A stretch of 64,000 nt of DNA from Acetobacter peroxydans (GCF_006539345.1 NZ_BJMV01000005.1:124001-188000), one strand, 5' to 3'. Positions 45,029-54,425 are shown, counted from the stretch's first letter. The notes: a model not told the origin generated them from the sequence alone. Translations and numbers: made by a program.

Positions 45029-47350
45029 ATGTCTTCCCGCTCCCCACGCCGCAGGCCCTGTCCCGCGCTGCTCATGGCGTCCGCCGTTTCCTTTGTGGGG
45101 TCTTCCACCGCGCTCGCCGCAACAGATAGCACCACCACACCCAAACACGGCGTGGTCAGTCCGGCCAAAGCCAGCGCCCCCGGCGCTACCACAGCAGCAA
45201 AGGCTGCAAAACCTCCCGTGACCGACGGTGCCACCACCCACGCTACGCCACTAAACAGCAGCACCACTGTCAGCCCGCACAATGTGGAAAAGCTGACCGT
45301 GGTGGGTGAACGCTCCGCGATTGTCACAAAATCGCTCAACCCGAAAATGACTGCCTCGCTGCTTGATACGCCACGCTCCATCACGGTGGTCACACAGGAG
45401 CAGATGAAGCTGGTCAACGCGACCTCGTTCGAGGAAGCGATCCGAACCGTGCCGGGCATCAACTTTCGCGGGGGCGATGCCTATGCCGTGCCGGGCGGCA
45501 ACTACCCGGTCATTCGTGGCTTTGGCTCATACAGCAACATGTATATCGACGGTATGCGCGACAGTGGCATTTCCTCGCGCGAGGTATTTGATGTGGAAGA
45601 CATCGAAATTCTCAAAGGCCCCGGCTCGGTCTATGGCGGACGCGGCGGCCTTGGCGGGCAGATCAACATCACCACAAAAAAAGCCAAACTCGGTAATTTC
45701 CTGACCACGCAGCTTGGTTTCGGCACGGCTGACTACAAACGCGGCACGTTGGACATCAACCGCCAGATCGGCAATCACACCGCCTTCCGCTTCAATGCCA
45801 TGGGGGACGATGCCAACGTGGCCGGACGCGGCCCCATCGGAGGGTACAAATGGGGTGTAGCCCCGTCGCTCTCTTTCGGGCTGGGTACCCCCACCCGCCT
45901 GACGCTGGGCTATTACCACATGTATTCGTCCGACCTGCCGGACTATTCAGCCCCGTACAGTTCAACCACGCACGAGCCGCTGGCTATCCCGCGCAGCACG
46001 GTGTTTGCTCTGCAAAACCGTGATTTCGAACACAGCACGACGGATATGGGACAGGTCATTCTCGAGCGTGACCTGTGGAAGAGCTTCGTTTTCCGCAATA
46101 CGCTGCAATGGACATCCACCCAGTACAACTTCATCGCCACCAACCCGCAATGGAAGAGCGGCAGCACCGACACCATTCTGATGGAGGCGAAATCAGGCCT
46201 GTTCCACACCGATAATTTTCAGGAACAGGCGATGGTTTCAGGCAAGTTCAAGACCGGCTTCATCCACCACAGCGTCAATTTCGGCATCGAAGTTTCCCGC
46301 GAGCGCTCGACCCGCAACGAGTATTACGTGCGCGACGCGCAGGGCAACAACATGCGCAATGGCGGCCCCTGCTCTGTGGCCTATAACTGCGTGTACACAG
46401 GCAGTCTGGGAGCGTGGTCGCCTTACTCACCGTGGAACGGTTCCATCAGCATTGGCGAGCCGGGCGTCCCCATCCTCAACACCAACCTGACCACGGGCTC
46501 CGCCTATGCGTTCGACACCATGAGCATGTTGGATGACCGCATCCTGATCAATGGGGGCGTACGCTTTGACCGGTTCATGAACTCCACCGTGCAGGGAGAT
46601 TATGGAATCGCCAACAACCAGAGCTTCATCAACTATCAGGCTGGAATTGTGTACAAGCCCATCCGTCCGGTCAGCGTGTATTTCTCCTACGCAACGGCCT
46701 CCAACCCGGTGGGGGTGAACGGCGTTGCCAACGGCCTGGGCACAATTTCAAGCAAGAACTACAATGCCGCTCCTGAAAACGGGCAGAATATCGAGGTCGG
46801 CGCCAAGGCTGACCTGCTGCATGAACGGCTGTCCATTACCGGGGCGCTGTTCATGGGCCGCCTGACCAACGCGCAGGTCTCGGACGGCTTTGGCAATACG
46901 GTCAATGCCGGGACACAGCGCGTGCGTGGCGCCGAGATCAGCATTGCCGGGGCACTGACCAAAAAATGGGATGTTTTCGGCGGCTGGACCTATCTGGACA
47001 GCACCATCACCAACGGCGGCCCCACGGGGGCGAATGTGGGCAAGCGCTTTCCCTATACTCCGGCCAACTCCGTTACACTGTGGACGACCTATCGCGTCCT
47101 GCCCCGGTTCCGTGTAGGCGGCGGACTGACCTTTATGAGCCGACGCTATGCCAACGCGGCCAACACGGCATGGGTGCCGGCCTATACCCGCTTCGATCTG
47201 GTAGCCAATTACCAGATCATGCCCATGCTCGACCTGCAGGCCAACCTGCAGAACCTGACCAACAAGCTCTATTACGATCGTATCTACACCAACTATTCAC
47301 GGATCGCGGCAGGCCGGACGCTCACCTTCCAGCTCACGCTCCATATGTAA
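45029..47350 (+). CDS. TonB-dependent siderophore receptor
   Basis: The 773-aa protein has a signal peptide (cleavage near ALAATDS), a low-complexity Ala/Thr linker and a TonB box-like EKLTVVGE (about 90). The plug domain follows (DTPRSITVVTQEQM, PGINFRGGD, YIDGMRDSG, EILKGPGSVYGGRGGLGG) and then a 22-strand barrel from about residue 230 to the end. This is the FhuE/FhuA-like siderophore class; the actual siderophore is not readable. GAGG precedes the ATG. A Fur-like box upstream fits iron control. The C-terminal residue is Met rather than the usual aromatic. Confidence 0.9.
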   Translation: MSSRSPRRRPCPALLMASAVSFVGSSTALAATDSTTTPKHGVVSPAKASAPGATTAAKAAKPPVTDGATTHATPLNSSTTVSPHNVEKLTVVGERSAIVTKSLNPKMTASLLDTPRSITVVTQEQMKLVNATSFEEAIRTVPGINFRGGDAYAVPGGNYPVIRGFGSYSNMYIDGMRDSGISSREVFDVEDIEILKGPGSVYGGRGGLGGQINITTKKAKLGNFLTTQLGFGTADYKRGTLDINRQIGNHTAFRFNAMGDDANVAGRGPIGGYKWGVAPSLSFGLGTPTRLTLGYYHMYSSDLPDYSAPYSSTTHEPLAIPRSTVFALQNRDFEHSTTDMGQVILERDLWKSFVFRNTLQWTSTQYNFIATNPQWKSGSTDTILMEAKSGLFHTDNFQEQAMVSGKFKTGFIHHSVNFGIEVSRERSTRNEYYVRDAQGNNMRNGGPCSVAYNCVYTGSLGAWSPYSPWNGSISIGEPGVPILNTNLTTGSAYAFDTMSMLDDRILINGGVRFDRFMNSTVQGDYGIANNQSFINYQAGIVYKPIRPVSVYFSYATASNPVGVNGVANGLGTISSKNYNAAPENGQNIEVGAKADLLHERLSITGALFMGRLTNAQVSDGFGNTVNAGTQRVRGAEISIAGALTKKWDVFGGWTYLDSTITNGGPTGANVGKRFPYTPANSVTLWTTYRVLPRFRVGGGLTFMSRRYANAANTAWVPAYTRFDLVANYQIMPMLDLQANLQNLTNKLYYDRIYTNYSRIAAGRTLTFQLTLHM

Positions 47351-47355
47351 GCACC

Positions 47356-47946
47356 TCAGCGCGGGAGCTCCAGACTGTAAAAGCCCGCGAGCAGACCGGA
47401 GCCCTGCGCCATCGCCCGAACCTGCTCCGCCGTGCCCGCCGGACACAGCACCAGCACGGCATGACAGGCAGGGCCTGCGCCGCGCACACGCTCCTGCGCG
47501 CGCGCCAGTAGGAAACGGTCCAGCCCGCCTGCCCCCGTGCAGCACGCGCATACGCTGCCGGGACTGCCGCTCCCCAGACCACGTTCCACACTGCCAACGT
47601 GACCTGCCTCCGACGGCAGGCTTTCCGCTATCAGACCGCGAGACCGTGACCCACCCGGCACCAGCCCGCGTCTGACGGGAGCAAAAGCAGCCGAACCCGG
47701 CGAAAGCGAGTCAGACGAAAACGGGGCGGGCGCGCCAAAAGCCACATGACGCGGGGCCTGCCATGTCCAGACGCCCGCCCAGCCGGATGGCGTGTCATCC
47801 ACCGCCATTTCCTCGTCCTGCGGCACCACGCGCACAAGCGCCACGCCGCCCGCCGCCGGCAGGGTGCGCGGAAGCTGATCCGTCACGCACAAAGACAGGC
47901 GACCGTCACGCCGGGGAGCCAGGGGCAGGCTAACAGATTGCGTCAT
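47356..47946 (-). CDS. Unknown protein with a CxCC motif
   Basis: The 196-aa protein has no signal peptide. Residues about 130-150 read VCACCTGAGGLDRFLLA, reminiscent of the GC(I/V)CC metal-binding stretch of CobW/COG0523 GTPases. There is no P-loop, so it is not a CobW GTPase. The N-terminal third (SLPLAPRRDGRLSLCVTD) is not recognised. It ends 5 bp from the end of the TonB receptor gene and is divergent from metH. A link to metal or cobalamin handling is only inferred from the motif and neighbour. Confidence 0.55.
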   Translation of the reverse strand: MTQSVSLPLAPRRDGRLSLCVTDQLPRTLPAAGGVALVRVVPQDEEMAVDDTPSGWAGVWTWQAPRHVAFGAPAPFSSDSLSPGSAAFAPVRRGLVPGGSRSRGLIAESLPSEAGHVGSVERGLGSGSPGSVCACCTGAGGLDRFLLARAQERVRGAGPACHAVLVLCPAGTAEQVRAMAQGSGLLAGFYSLELPR

Positions 47947-48158
47947 ACCGGGATGCTGGCCCGACGGGTTCGCGCTGTCCAGCCCCGCCGCTGCCCGCCG
48001 CGTTTGTGCCGCGCCAGTGCTGGACAGCCCTGCGTGTCTCTGGAATAAGAAGCGGCGTGACCCGGCAGGCCGCCATGGCCAGCCCGGTGTCCGGCCCCTT
48101 CAACGCTCTTTCTGTCAGGGCGTGTCCTTCTTCCTTCCTGTCTGGCTGCATGGTGCCC

Positions 48159-51100
48159 ATGTCTTCTCGTCCGCCTCTTCTCGACGCCCTGCGTGAACAC
48201 GTTCTGCTCTGTGACGGGGGGATGGGCTCACGTATCCAGATGCTCGATCTGGACGTGCAGCGCGACTACTGGGGACAGGAAAACTGCACCGAAGTGCTGA
48301 CCCTCTCCCGGCCCGAGCTGATCCGCGAGATCCATCGCGGCTATTACGAGGCCGGGGCCGACATGGTGGAAACCAACACCTTCGGGGCCTCACCCATCAC
48401 GCTGGGCGAATTCGGCCTGACCGACCGCGCGCGCGAGATCAACCGGGCCTCTGCCATTCTTGCCCGTGAAGCCGCAGACAGCTTTGCCGATGGCCGCCAC
48501 CGCTATGTGGTGGGTTCCATGGGGCCGGGCACCAAGCTGCCTTCTCTGGGCAATATTGATTACGACACGCTGGAAGACGCCCTGACCGAGCAGACGCGCG
48601 GGCTGATCGAAGGCGGGGTGGATGCTGTCCTGATCGAAACCTGCCAGGACACGCTCCAGATCAAGGCGGCGGTTAACGGCGTCAAGCGCGCCCGCGCTGA
48701 AGCCGGCACGGCGCTGCCCATTTTTGTGCAGGTTACGGTAGAAACCACAGGCACCCTGCTGGTCGGCCCCGATATTGCAGCAGCCGCCACGGTCATTCAC
48801 GCGCTGGAAGCCGATCTGATCGGGCTGAACTGCGCCACCGGCCCGCAGGAAATGGCCGAGCACGTCAAATGGCTGGCCGAAAACTGGCCGCGCCTGATTT
48901 CCGCCCAGCCCAATGCAGGCCTGCCCGAACTGGTGGACGGCAAGACCCATTACCCGCTCTCCCCGCAGGAAATGGCCACATGGGTCGAGCGCTTCATTAC
49001 CGAGGACGGGTTGAACCTTATCGGCGGGTGCTGTGGTACCTCCACCCCCCATACGCAGGCGCTGGACGCCATGCTGCGCCGCCGCGCCGAAGGCACCGGC
49101 CACCACCGCCCCGCCCCCGTGCGGCGCATTTCGCACTGGGTGCCCTCGGTGGCCAGCCTGTACAGCCAGGTGCCCCTGCGGCAGGAAAATGCCTATTTCT
49201 CTATTGGTGAGCGCTGCAACGCCAACGGCTCCAAGAAATGGCGCGAACTGCAGGAAAGCCACGACTGGGATGGCTGCGTGGCTCTGGGCCGCGACCAGCT
49301 CCGCGAAGGCTCGAACGCGCTGGACATCTGCACGGCTTTCGTAGGCCGTAATGAGCGCGAGGAAATGGATGAAGTCATCACGCGCTTCACCTCCTCCGTC
49401 AACGCGCCGCTGGTGATCGATTCGACCGAAACCCCGGTGATCGAGGCCGCCCTCAAGCTGCATGGCGGCAAACCCATTATCAACTCCATCAACTTCGAAG
49501 ATGGCGAAGGCCCGGCGCGTGACCGTCTGGTCCTTGCGCGGCGCTTCGGGGCTGCGGTGGTGGCGCTGACCATTGATGAAGTGGGCATGGCCCGCAAACC
49601 CGAGGACAAGCTACGCATCGCCTCAAGGCTGGTGGACTTCGCGTGCAACACGCACGGCCTGCCCCAGTCTGACCTGATGATCGACCCGCTGACCTTCACC
49701 ATCGCCACCGGCGCGGAAGACGACCGCAAGCTCGGCCAGTGGACGCTTGAAGGCATCCGCATGATCCGCGAGGCCTTCCCCGATATCCAGATCGTGCTGG
49801 GGCTGTCGAATATCTCCTTCGGGCTGAACCCGGCGGCACGCGCGGTGCTGAACTCGGTCTATCTCGACCACGCGGTACGCGCAGGTATGACGGCGGCTAT
49901 CGTGCATGTCTCGAAAATCCGCCCGCTGCACCTGATCGCCCCTGAGGAAGTCAAGGTGGCGGAAGACCTGATCTTCGACCGCCGCAGCGAAGGGTATGAC
50001 CCGCTGGCCACCATGCTGGCCATGTTCGCGGATCGCAAGGCTTCCGAGGCCGTGGTGCGCCAGCGCGCCGAGACCGCCACCGGCCGCCTGAAAGACCGCA
50101 TTGTGGACGGCGACCGCAAGGGGCTGGAAGCTGATCTGGAAGAAGCCATGCAGACCATGGCGCCGCTGGACATTATCAACACCGTGCTGCTGGACGGCAT
50201 GAAGGTGGTGGGCGAACTGTTCGGCTCGGGCAAGATGCAGCTCCCCTTTGTGCTGCAATCAGCCGAAACCATGAAAGCCGCCGTAGCCTGGCTGGAACCG
50301 CACATGGAGCGGACGGAAGGCCAGAGCCGGGGCACCATCGTGCTGGCTACCGTCAAGGGCGATGTGCATGACATCGGCAAGAACCTTGTGGATATCATCC
50401 TGACCAATAACGGTTATCGGGTGGTCAATCTGGGCATCAAGGTGCCAGTGGCCGACATGATCGACGCCGCACGTGAGCAGAAGGCCGATGCCATTGGCAT
50501 GTCCGGCCTGCTGGTGAAATCCACCGTGATCATGCGCGAAAACCTTGAAGAAATCGCCCGCGCGGGGCTGGAAACGCCCGTATTGCTGGGTGGAGCCGCC
50601 CTGACCCGCAACTATGTCGAGGAAGACTGCGTGGCCGCCTATGCCCCCACCGGGCGCGTGGCCTATGCGCGTGACGCCTTTGACGGGCTGACCCTTATGG
50701 ATCAGGTCACCAGCGGGGGGTTCGATAGCTATCTGGCCGCCATACAGACCCGCCGCGCAGGCAAGGCAACCCGCACCCGCGCCCCCGAAACCGCCGAGAC
50801 ACGCGGCTATGGCCCGGTGGATGCCGAGGCCGCCCGTGCGCGCCGTGCCCGCCTGTGCGCGGATGAACCGCACAGCACGCCCCCCTTCTGGGGTGCGCGC
50901 GTGGTGGAAGCCACGCCCGAAGCCGTTCTGCCTTTCCTGAACGAGCGCGCGCTGTACCAGTTCCAGTGGGGCTTCCGCAAACAGGGCCGTTCGCTGGATG
51001 ACTTCCTTGTCTGGGCACGGCAGGAACTGCGCCCCATCCTGCACCGGATGCTCGAGCTTGCGGCAAAAGACAGTATCCTGCGCCCGCAGGCCTGCTACGG

Positions 51101-51659
51101 CTACTGGAAAGCGGCGGGCGATGGCAACGATCTGGTGCTGTTTGAAGAAGACGGCACGACCGAGGCCGCCCGCTTCAGCCTGCCCCGTCAGCCGCGTGAG
51201 GACGGTGAGTGCATCGCCGACTTCGTGCGCGACATTGCCGACCCCGTGCGCGATGTCGTGGGTCTACAGGTTGTCACCGTCGGGCAGAAGGCCTCTGATA
51301 TCGCGCGCGACTGGTTTGCGGAAAACCGTTATCAGGATTACCTGTACCTACATGGCCTGTCCGTGGAAATGGCCGAAGCCATGGCCGAATACACGCATAA
51401 GCGTATCCGGGCGGAGCTGGGTTTCTCAGCGGAAGATGCACGTGAAATGGATACCCTGCTGCAACAGGGCTATCGGGGCTCGCGCTATTCCTTCGGCTAC
51501 CCTGCCTGCCCCCGGCTGGAAGATCAGGCACCGCTGCTGCGCCTGCTCGGAGCCCAACGCATTGGCGTGTCCCTGACCGATGGCGACCAGCTCCACCCCG
51601 AACAGTCCACCTCGGCCCTGGTCATTCTCAACCGCCACGCCAGGTATTTCACGGTCTGA
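48159..51659 (+). CDS. metH: Cobalamin-dependent methionine synthase
   Basis: The 1166-aa protein has all four MetH modules: homocysteine-binding with zinc Cys in LIGGCCGTSTPHT (about 285), pterin-binding (IGERCNANGSKKW, about 348), B12-binding with DVHDIGKNLVDII (about 734-746, the axial His) and the activation domain (about 900-1166) with the SAM-binding segment YSFGYPACP. It methylates homocysteine from 5-methyltetrahydrofolate. The start is placed at the ATG at 48159, just before RPPLLDALREHVLLCDGGMG; an ATG at 48150 and an upstream extension to 48006 are also open. No SAM, SAH or cobalamin riboswitch was recognised upstream. Confidence 0.95.
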   Translation: MSSRPPLLDALREHVLLCDGGMGSRIQMLDLDVQRDYWGQENCTEVLTLSRPELIREIHRGYYEAGADMVETNTFGASPITLGEFGLTDRAREINRASAILAREAADSFADGRHRYVVGSMGPGTKLPSLGNIDYDTLEDALTEQTRGLIEGGVDAVLIETCQDTLQIKAAVNGVKRARAEAGTALPIFVQVTVETTGTLLVGPDIAAAATVIHALEADLIGLNCATGPQEMAEHVKWLAENWPRLISAQPNAGLPELVDGKTHYPLSPQEMATWVERFITEDGLNLIGGCCGTSTPHTQALDAMLRRRAEGTGHHRPAPVRRISHWVPSVASLYSQVPLRQENAYFSIGERCNANGSKKWRELQESHDWDGCVALGRDQLREGSNALDICTAFVGRNEREEMDEVITRFTSSVNAPLVIDSTETPVIEAALKLHGGKPIINSINFEDGEGPARDRLVLARRFGAAVVALTIDEVGMARKPEDKLRIASRLVDFACNTHGLPQSDLMIDPLTFTIATGAEDDRKLGQWTLEGIRMIREAFPDIQIVLGLSNISFGLNPAARAVLNSVYLDHAVRAGMTAAIVHVSKIRPLHLIAPEEVKVAEDLIFDRRSEGYDPLATMLAMFADRKASEAVVRQRAETATGRLKDRIVDGDRKGLEADLEEAMQTMAPLDIINTVLLDGMKVVGELFGSGKMQLPFVLQSAETMKAAVAWLEPHMERTEGQSRGTIVLATVKGDVHDIGKNLVDIILTNNGYRVVNLGIKVPVADMIDAAREQKADAIGMSGLLVKSTVIMRENLEEIARAGLETPVLLGGAALTRNYVEEDCVAAYAPTGRVAYARDAFDGLTLMDQVTSGGFDSYLAAIQTRRAGKATRTRAPETAETRGYGPVDAEAARARRARLCADEPHSTPPFWGARVVEATPEAVLPFLNERALYQFQWGFRKQGRSLDDFLVWARQELRPILHRMLELAAKDSILRPQACYGYWKAAGDGNDLVLFEEDGTTEAARFSLPRQPREDGECIADFVRDIADPVRDVVGLQVVTVGQKASDIARDWFAENRYQDYLYLHGLSVEMAEAMAEYTHKRIRAELGFSAEDAREMDTLLQQGYRGSRYSFGYPACPRLEDQAPLLRLLGAQRIGVSLTDGDQLHPEQSTSALVILNRHARYFTV

Positions 51660-51687
51660 TCCACGCTCCACGCAGGGAGAAACCACA

Positions 51688-51740
51688 CGGACAACGGTGA
51701 GCGACTTTGTCTTTGGCGACAAATTTGCCCACCGTGTCCG
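51688..51740. other. Long imperfect hairpin downstream of metH
   Basis: CGGACAACGGTG pairs with CACCGTGTCCG (11 bp with one bulged A), enclosing a second stem TTTGTC/GACAAA with a 6-nt loop. There is no T-run. It starts 28 bp after the metH stop and may be a Rho-type 3' end or a remnant of a mobile repeat. Confidence 0.5.
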
Positions 51741-51907
51741 CTTACGCCCTCATAAGCGACATGGAGTGAGTCATGACGCCTTGCTGATAGCGGATAGTTC
51801 ACGATGAGCACATTTATACTGCTTTAATAATGCCGATCGCAATTACTGCAACGCGGATACCAGATTGGAAAGAAATCTCATGGAGCAGGATTTCGATATC
51901 GGCTATC

Positions 51908-52468
51908 ATGTCTGACGTTCCGTCTTCTATTTACAGCACTATTGGAAAAAACGTGATCTATTTTAAACAAAAGACATTTCTCCTGCCTCTGTGTGCCTTG
52001 TTCCTGCATATGCCTGATCTGGCATCCGCCTCATCGAGACAGGAGAATGATGGATGGGAAATTTACGCCAATGTCCGTTTCCAATATCAGATTTGCTACC
52101 CTTCCCGATTGTTAAAGCCACAAGGCGAATCCGATAATAGTGACGGGCAAAGATTTCTAGCCACTGACGGGGGTGAGCTGACTGTATTTGGAGGGTACAA
52201 TGATGTTCTGCACTGGACGCTTGAATATACATTAAAGACATACAGTGCAGATCTTGTTGGTCAGAAAGGTAAAATTACTTACCAGGTTATAAAAAAGGAT
52301 TGGGCTGTTTTTTCAGGAGACGATGGTGAAAGAACGGAATTTTACGGGAAAATCTTTATTCGGAATGATCAGTTTTACATATTTGAACTTACTTACAAAA
52401 AAGAATATAAAAATAAATACAGTGAAATTGTTGAAAGAATTTCAAAATGCTTCACTCCGGGAATATGA
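51908..52468 (+). CDS. Exported protein of unknown function, low GC
   Basis: The protein (186 aa from this ATG) has a basic n-region, hydrophobic core FLLPLCALFLHM and cleavage near LASASS. A GTG at 51953 would give a tidier signal peptide (NVIYFKQK...), so the start is uncertain. The mature part has WEIYANVRFQYQICYPSRLL and DGGELTVFGGYND, a pattern seen in small periplasmic proteins of unknown function. The gene is distinctly more AT-rich than neighbours and marks the left part of an accessory patch. Confidence 0.6.
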   Translation: MSDVPSSIYSTIGKNVIYFKQKTFLLPLCALFLHMPDLASASSRQENDGWEIYANVRFQYQICYPSRLLKPQGESDNSDGQRFLATDGGELTVFGGYNDVLHWTLEYTLKTYSADLVGQKGKITYQVIKKDWAVFSGDDGERTEFYGKIFIRNDQFYIFELTYKKEYKNKYSEIVERISKCFTPGI

Positions 52469-52477
52469 GTTAGTTTT

Positions 52478-52776
52478 TTATAAATTGTATCTATATAAAA
52501 AATTTTGTTTCATTATTGATTTAATCTTTGATCCATACTTTAAGTCTGATGCATAAGAGCCGGTTAAGGCATCTGCATAAGCATCAGGGGCATCCGTATG
52601 CCGTCGTGCCAGTTTATAGGCCGGGTGTGTCGCCAGTAAACGGCCGTGCTGATCGAAGGCTTCATTCATGGAGGAAAAGACCCGGAATGGCGCTATAGTC
52701 GCAACCAGCTTATGATCTTTGGTTTCTTCATGTGTTCCGGCCATGACAAAACTCTGTCCACGTCCCGCCTTTATCC
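52478..52776 (-). pseudogene. Truncated glucosaminidase (FlgJ-like) C-terminal fragment
   Basis: The reading frame contains SFVMAGTHEETKDHKLV, FRVFSSMNEAFDQHGRLLAT and ALTGSYASDLKYGSKIKSIM, matching the C-terminal half of mannosyl-glycoprotein endo-beta-N-acetylglucosaminidase domains of FlgJ-like muramidases. The N-terminal catalytic half is missing: the frame runs into the inverted repeat at 52777-52794. The last residues (NFLYRYNL) lie in AT-rich DNA unlike the family. It looks like a remnant cut by the neighbouring element. Confidence 0.6.
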
Positions 52777-52927
52777 GATTGTGTTGAAAAAGTCCCGCTG
52801 GAGCTTCCACTCAACATTTAGTTTCGATAGCATAACGTATAGCGCACTACGAACATGGGGAATTTTCATTCCCAATTGCATACAAAATCCTGAGCGGACC
52901 CCTCAACCTGACTTTTTCAACACAATC
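52777..52927. mobile_element. MITE-like element with 18-bp perfect inverted repeats
   Basis: GATTGTGTTGAAAAAGTC (52777-52794) and its exact reverse complement (52910-52927) bound 151 bp with no transposase. The GTTGAAAAAGTC core looks like terminal repeats of common insertion sequences, so this is probably a non-autonomous derivative or a solo remnant. A clear target-site duplication was not seen. Confidence 0.65.
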
Positions 52928-53009
52928 CCTCCCACAACCGCCTGTCCGCCATGTGTTAGCCGGACAAGCTACAATCGCCGCATGTCGGACATTCGCGGGT
53001 GGCAAAAAA

Positions 53010-53363
53010 TATCGGCCTGCGTGGCGAAGCGGCTAGGAAGTTCGCGCGGGATAAGTAAGAATCTCGTCAATCTGACGGACGATCAGCAGAGCCGTCTTCT
53101 ACAAGTCAATCTTCCGAGCTATGAGGCGATCGTTCGTCGGGGTACCCATGTCTACCTGACACACAATGAGTTCAGTGCCTTCGTCTCGTACGTCTATAAT
53201 CCGGGGAGAGGTTGGCCGGGCCCGGGCTGCTATAAACAGCGGCGACAAACGCAAGGCCGTCAGGATCATTGAGGAGCACGTGCGCTCAAAAGGCAAGGTC
53301 TTGCGTGGCCTGGTCAAGAGACGGCATGACGAGGCCATACTTCTGCTGGAAGGACGATATTGA
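53010..53363 (+). pseudogene. GH24 phage-type lysozyme remnant with frameshift
   Basis: The first part reads NLTDDQQSRLL...PSYEAIVRR...YLTHNEFSAFVSYVYNPG, matching the middle of GH24 endolysins. The second part, in another frame (about 53205 onward), reads VGRARAAINSGDKRKAV...VLRGLVKRRHDEAILLLEG, matching the C-terminus. The N-terminal half with the catalytic Glu is not found. A single frameshift near 53205 plus 5' loss make it a pseudogene, unless the frameshift is a sequence error. Confidence 0.6.
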
Positions 53364-53797
53364 TGCTCCGCACTATCCTGAGCCTGATTTGCGCCGTTTG
53401 TATCGGCGGGACCGCCCTCGCGGGCACCAGGCCGGAGTCTTTGGAGGAACAGTCTTACAATGGCAATACGATATTCAACGAGGAGCTTGATGGAAAGGCG
53501 TTTCTCAATGGGCGGTTGATCGTGCGCGTCGAGCGTGTTTCGACCTGTGTGTCGGCGGTCTGGACCCGCAGCGACGGCGTCGGATCGACGCTGCGGCGCG
53601 ACCTGCTGAAATGGAACAAAATGTTTAATGGCGATCCTCGGGTCGAGGGTCAGTCTTACTATTTGACGTTCGTCTATGCTGACCATCGGCGCGACGATGT
53701 TGTGTCCATGCCTCTCTCGGCGCATCCGGACCATTTTGAAGATACAGCCGGTGTCACCCTCCTGTCGTGCCAACCGAAACGGCATCATCGCAGGTGA
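53363..53797 (+). CDS. Exported small protein after the lysozyme remnant
   Basis: The 144-aa protein has a clear signal peptide (TILSLICAVCIGGTALAG). The mature domain has two Cys residues (one in STCVSAVW and one in LLSCQPK) that may form a disulfide. Its ATG overlaps the lysozyme stop (TGATG), so they formed one unit. Being exported and coupled to a lysozyme, it could be a lysis accessory or a lysozyme-immunity protein, but I recognise no family. Confidence 0.6.
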   Translation: MLRTILSLICAVCIGGTALAGTRPESLEEQSYNGNTIFNEELDGKAFLNGRLIVRVERVSTCVSAVWTRSDGVGSTLRRDLLKWNKMFNGDPRVEGQSYYLTFVYADHRRDDVVSMPLSAHPDHFEDTAGVTLLSCQPKRHHRR

Positions 53798-53930
53798 CGA
53801 TCTTTGCACCGGGCGGTCCCGCCGGAAACATAACGCTCGGCGGGGGTGCCAGAGCAAACCCACAGGAAAGCTCTCACCCCTCTCATTTCTGTGATTGACC
53901 CGCCCGGTCAATACATCGCATCATGAGACA

Positions 53931-54275
53931 ATGGTACGAATAGACCCCGCGCATCTTTCCTCTGCTTCCGGCAACACGCCGGCACCCGCCACCATGCGTG
54001 TGTGCCAGAAGGCAGGCTTGCACGCCACGAATTGCACGGCGGCCTTTATTGCGGGGCGACGGCAGGACGTTATCCGCGAAAGCGCCCAGTTCATACGTTC
54101 GCTTGAGGAGATCTGGCGGGGGCAGGACGTCCCGCCCGAGGAGGTCTGGACCGAACTGCTGCGCAGGCTGGAAGTGTCTGAACTGCTGCACCGGCTGAAC
54201 CAGCCCCCACACCGCTGCAAGGAACTCGGGCGGCGCGCGCGGGCCTGGCGCATTACCACCAGCAAGCTGCCCTGA
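53931..54275 (+). CDS. HisE-like (phosphoribosyl-ATP diphosphatase fold), degenerate
   Basis: The 114-aa protein has RVCQKAGLHATNCTAAFIAG, then DVIRESAQFIRSLEEIW, VPPEEVWTELLRRLEVS. This follows the helix pattern of HisE, where GEEAxE carries metal-binding Glu residues; here the same place reads GLHATN, so the acidic residues are gone. It would not be an active HisE. The frame can start at a TTG at 53895; the ATG at 53931 is used. It precedes cvpA by about 150 bp. Confidence 0.45.
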   Translation: MVRIDPAHLSSASGNTPAPATMRVCQKAGLHATNCTAAFIAGRRQDVIRESAQFIRSLEEIWRGQDVPPEEVWTELLRRLEVSELLHRLNQPPHRCKELGRRARAWRITTSKLP

Positions 54276-54425
54276 CCCACACGCGCCCGGCACAGGCTCT
54301 GGCAGACAAACCGCAAGGCTGAACGGCTGCGCGAGGCCGCACCGCGCAGGGCGTGCATCTGCCGCCTTGACAGGCTCCTTACGGCCCGCCACCAGAGTAT
54401 CCATCATCCAGAACACGGTAGTCCC

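Noticed and set aside
47947-48158. SAM, SAH or cobalamin riboswitch ahead of metH
   Set aside because: No conserved core of any of these classes was recognised in the gap.
52646-53272. Single 208-codon frame running through the MITE-like element into the lysozyme fragment
   Set aside because: Only its last third matches a family (GH24); the first part is antisense to the glucosaminidase fragment and crosses the inverted repeats.
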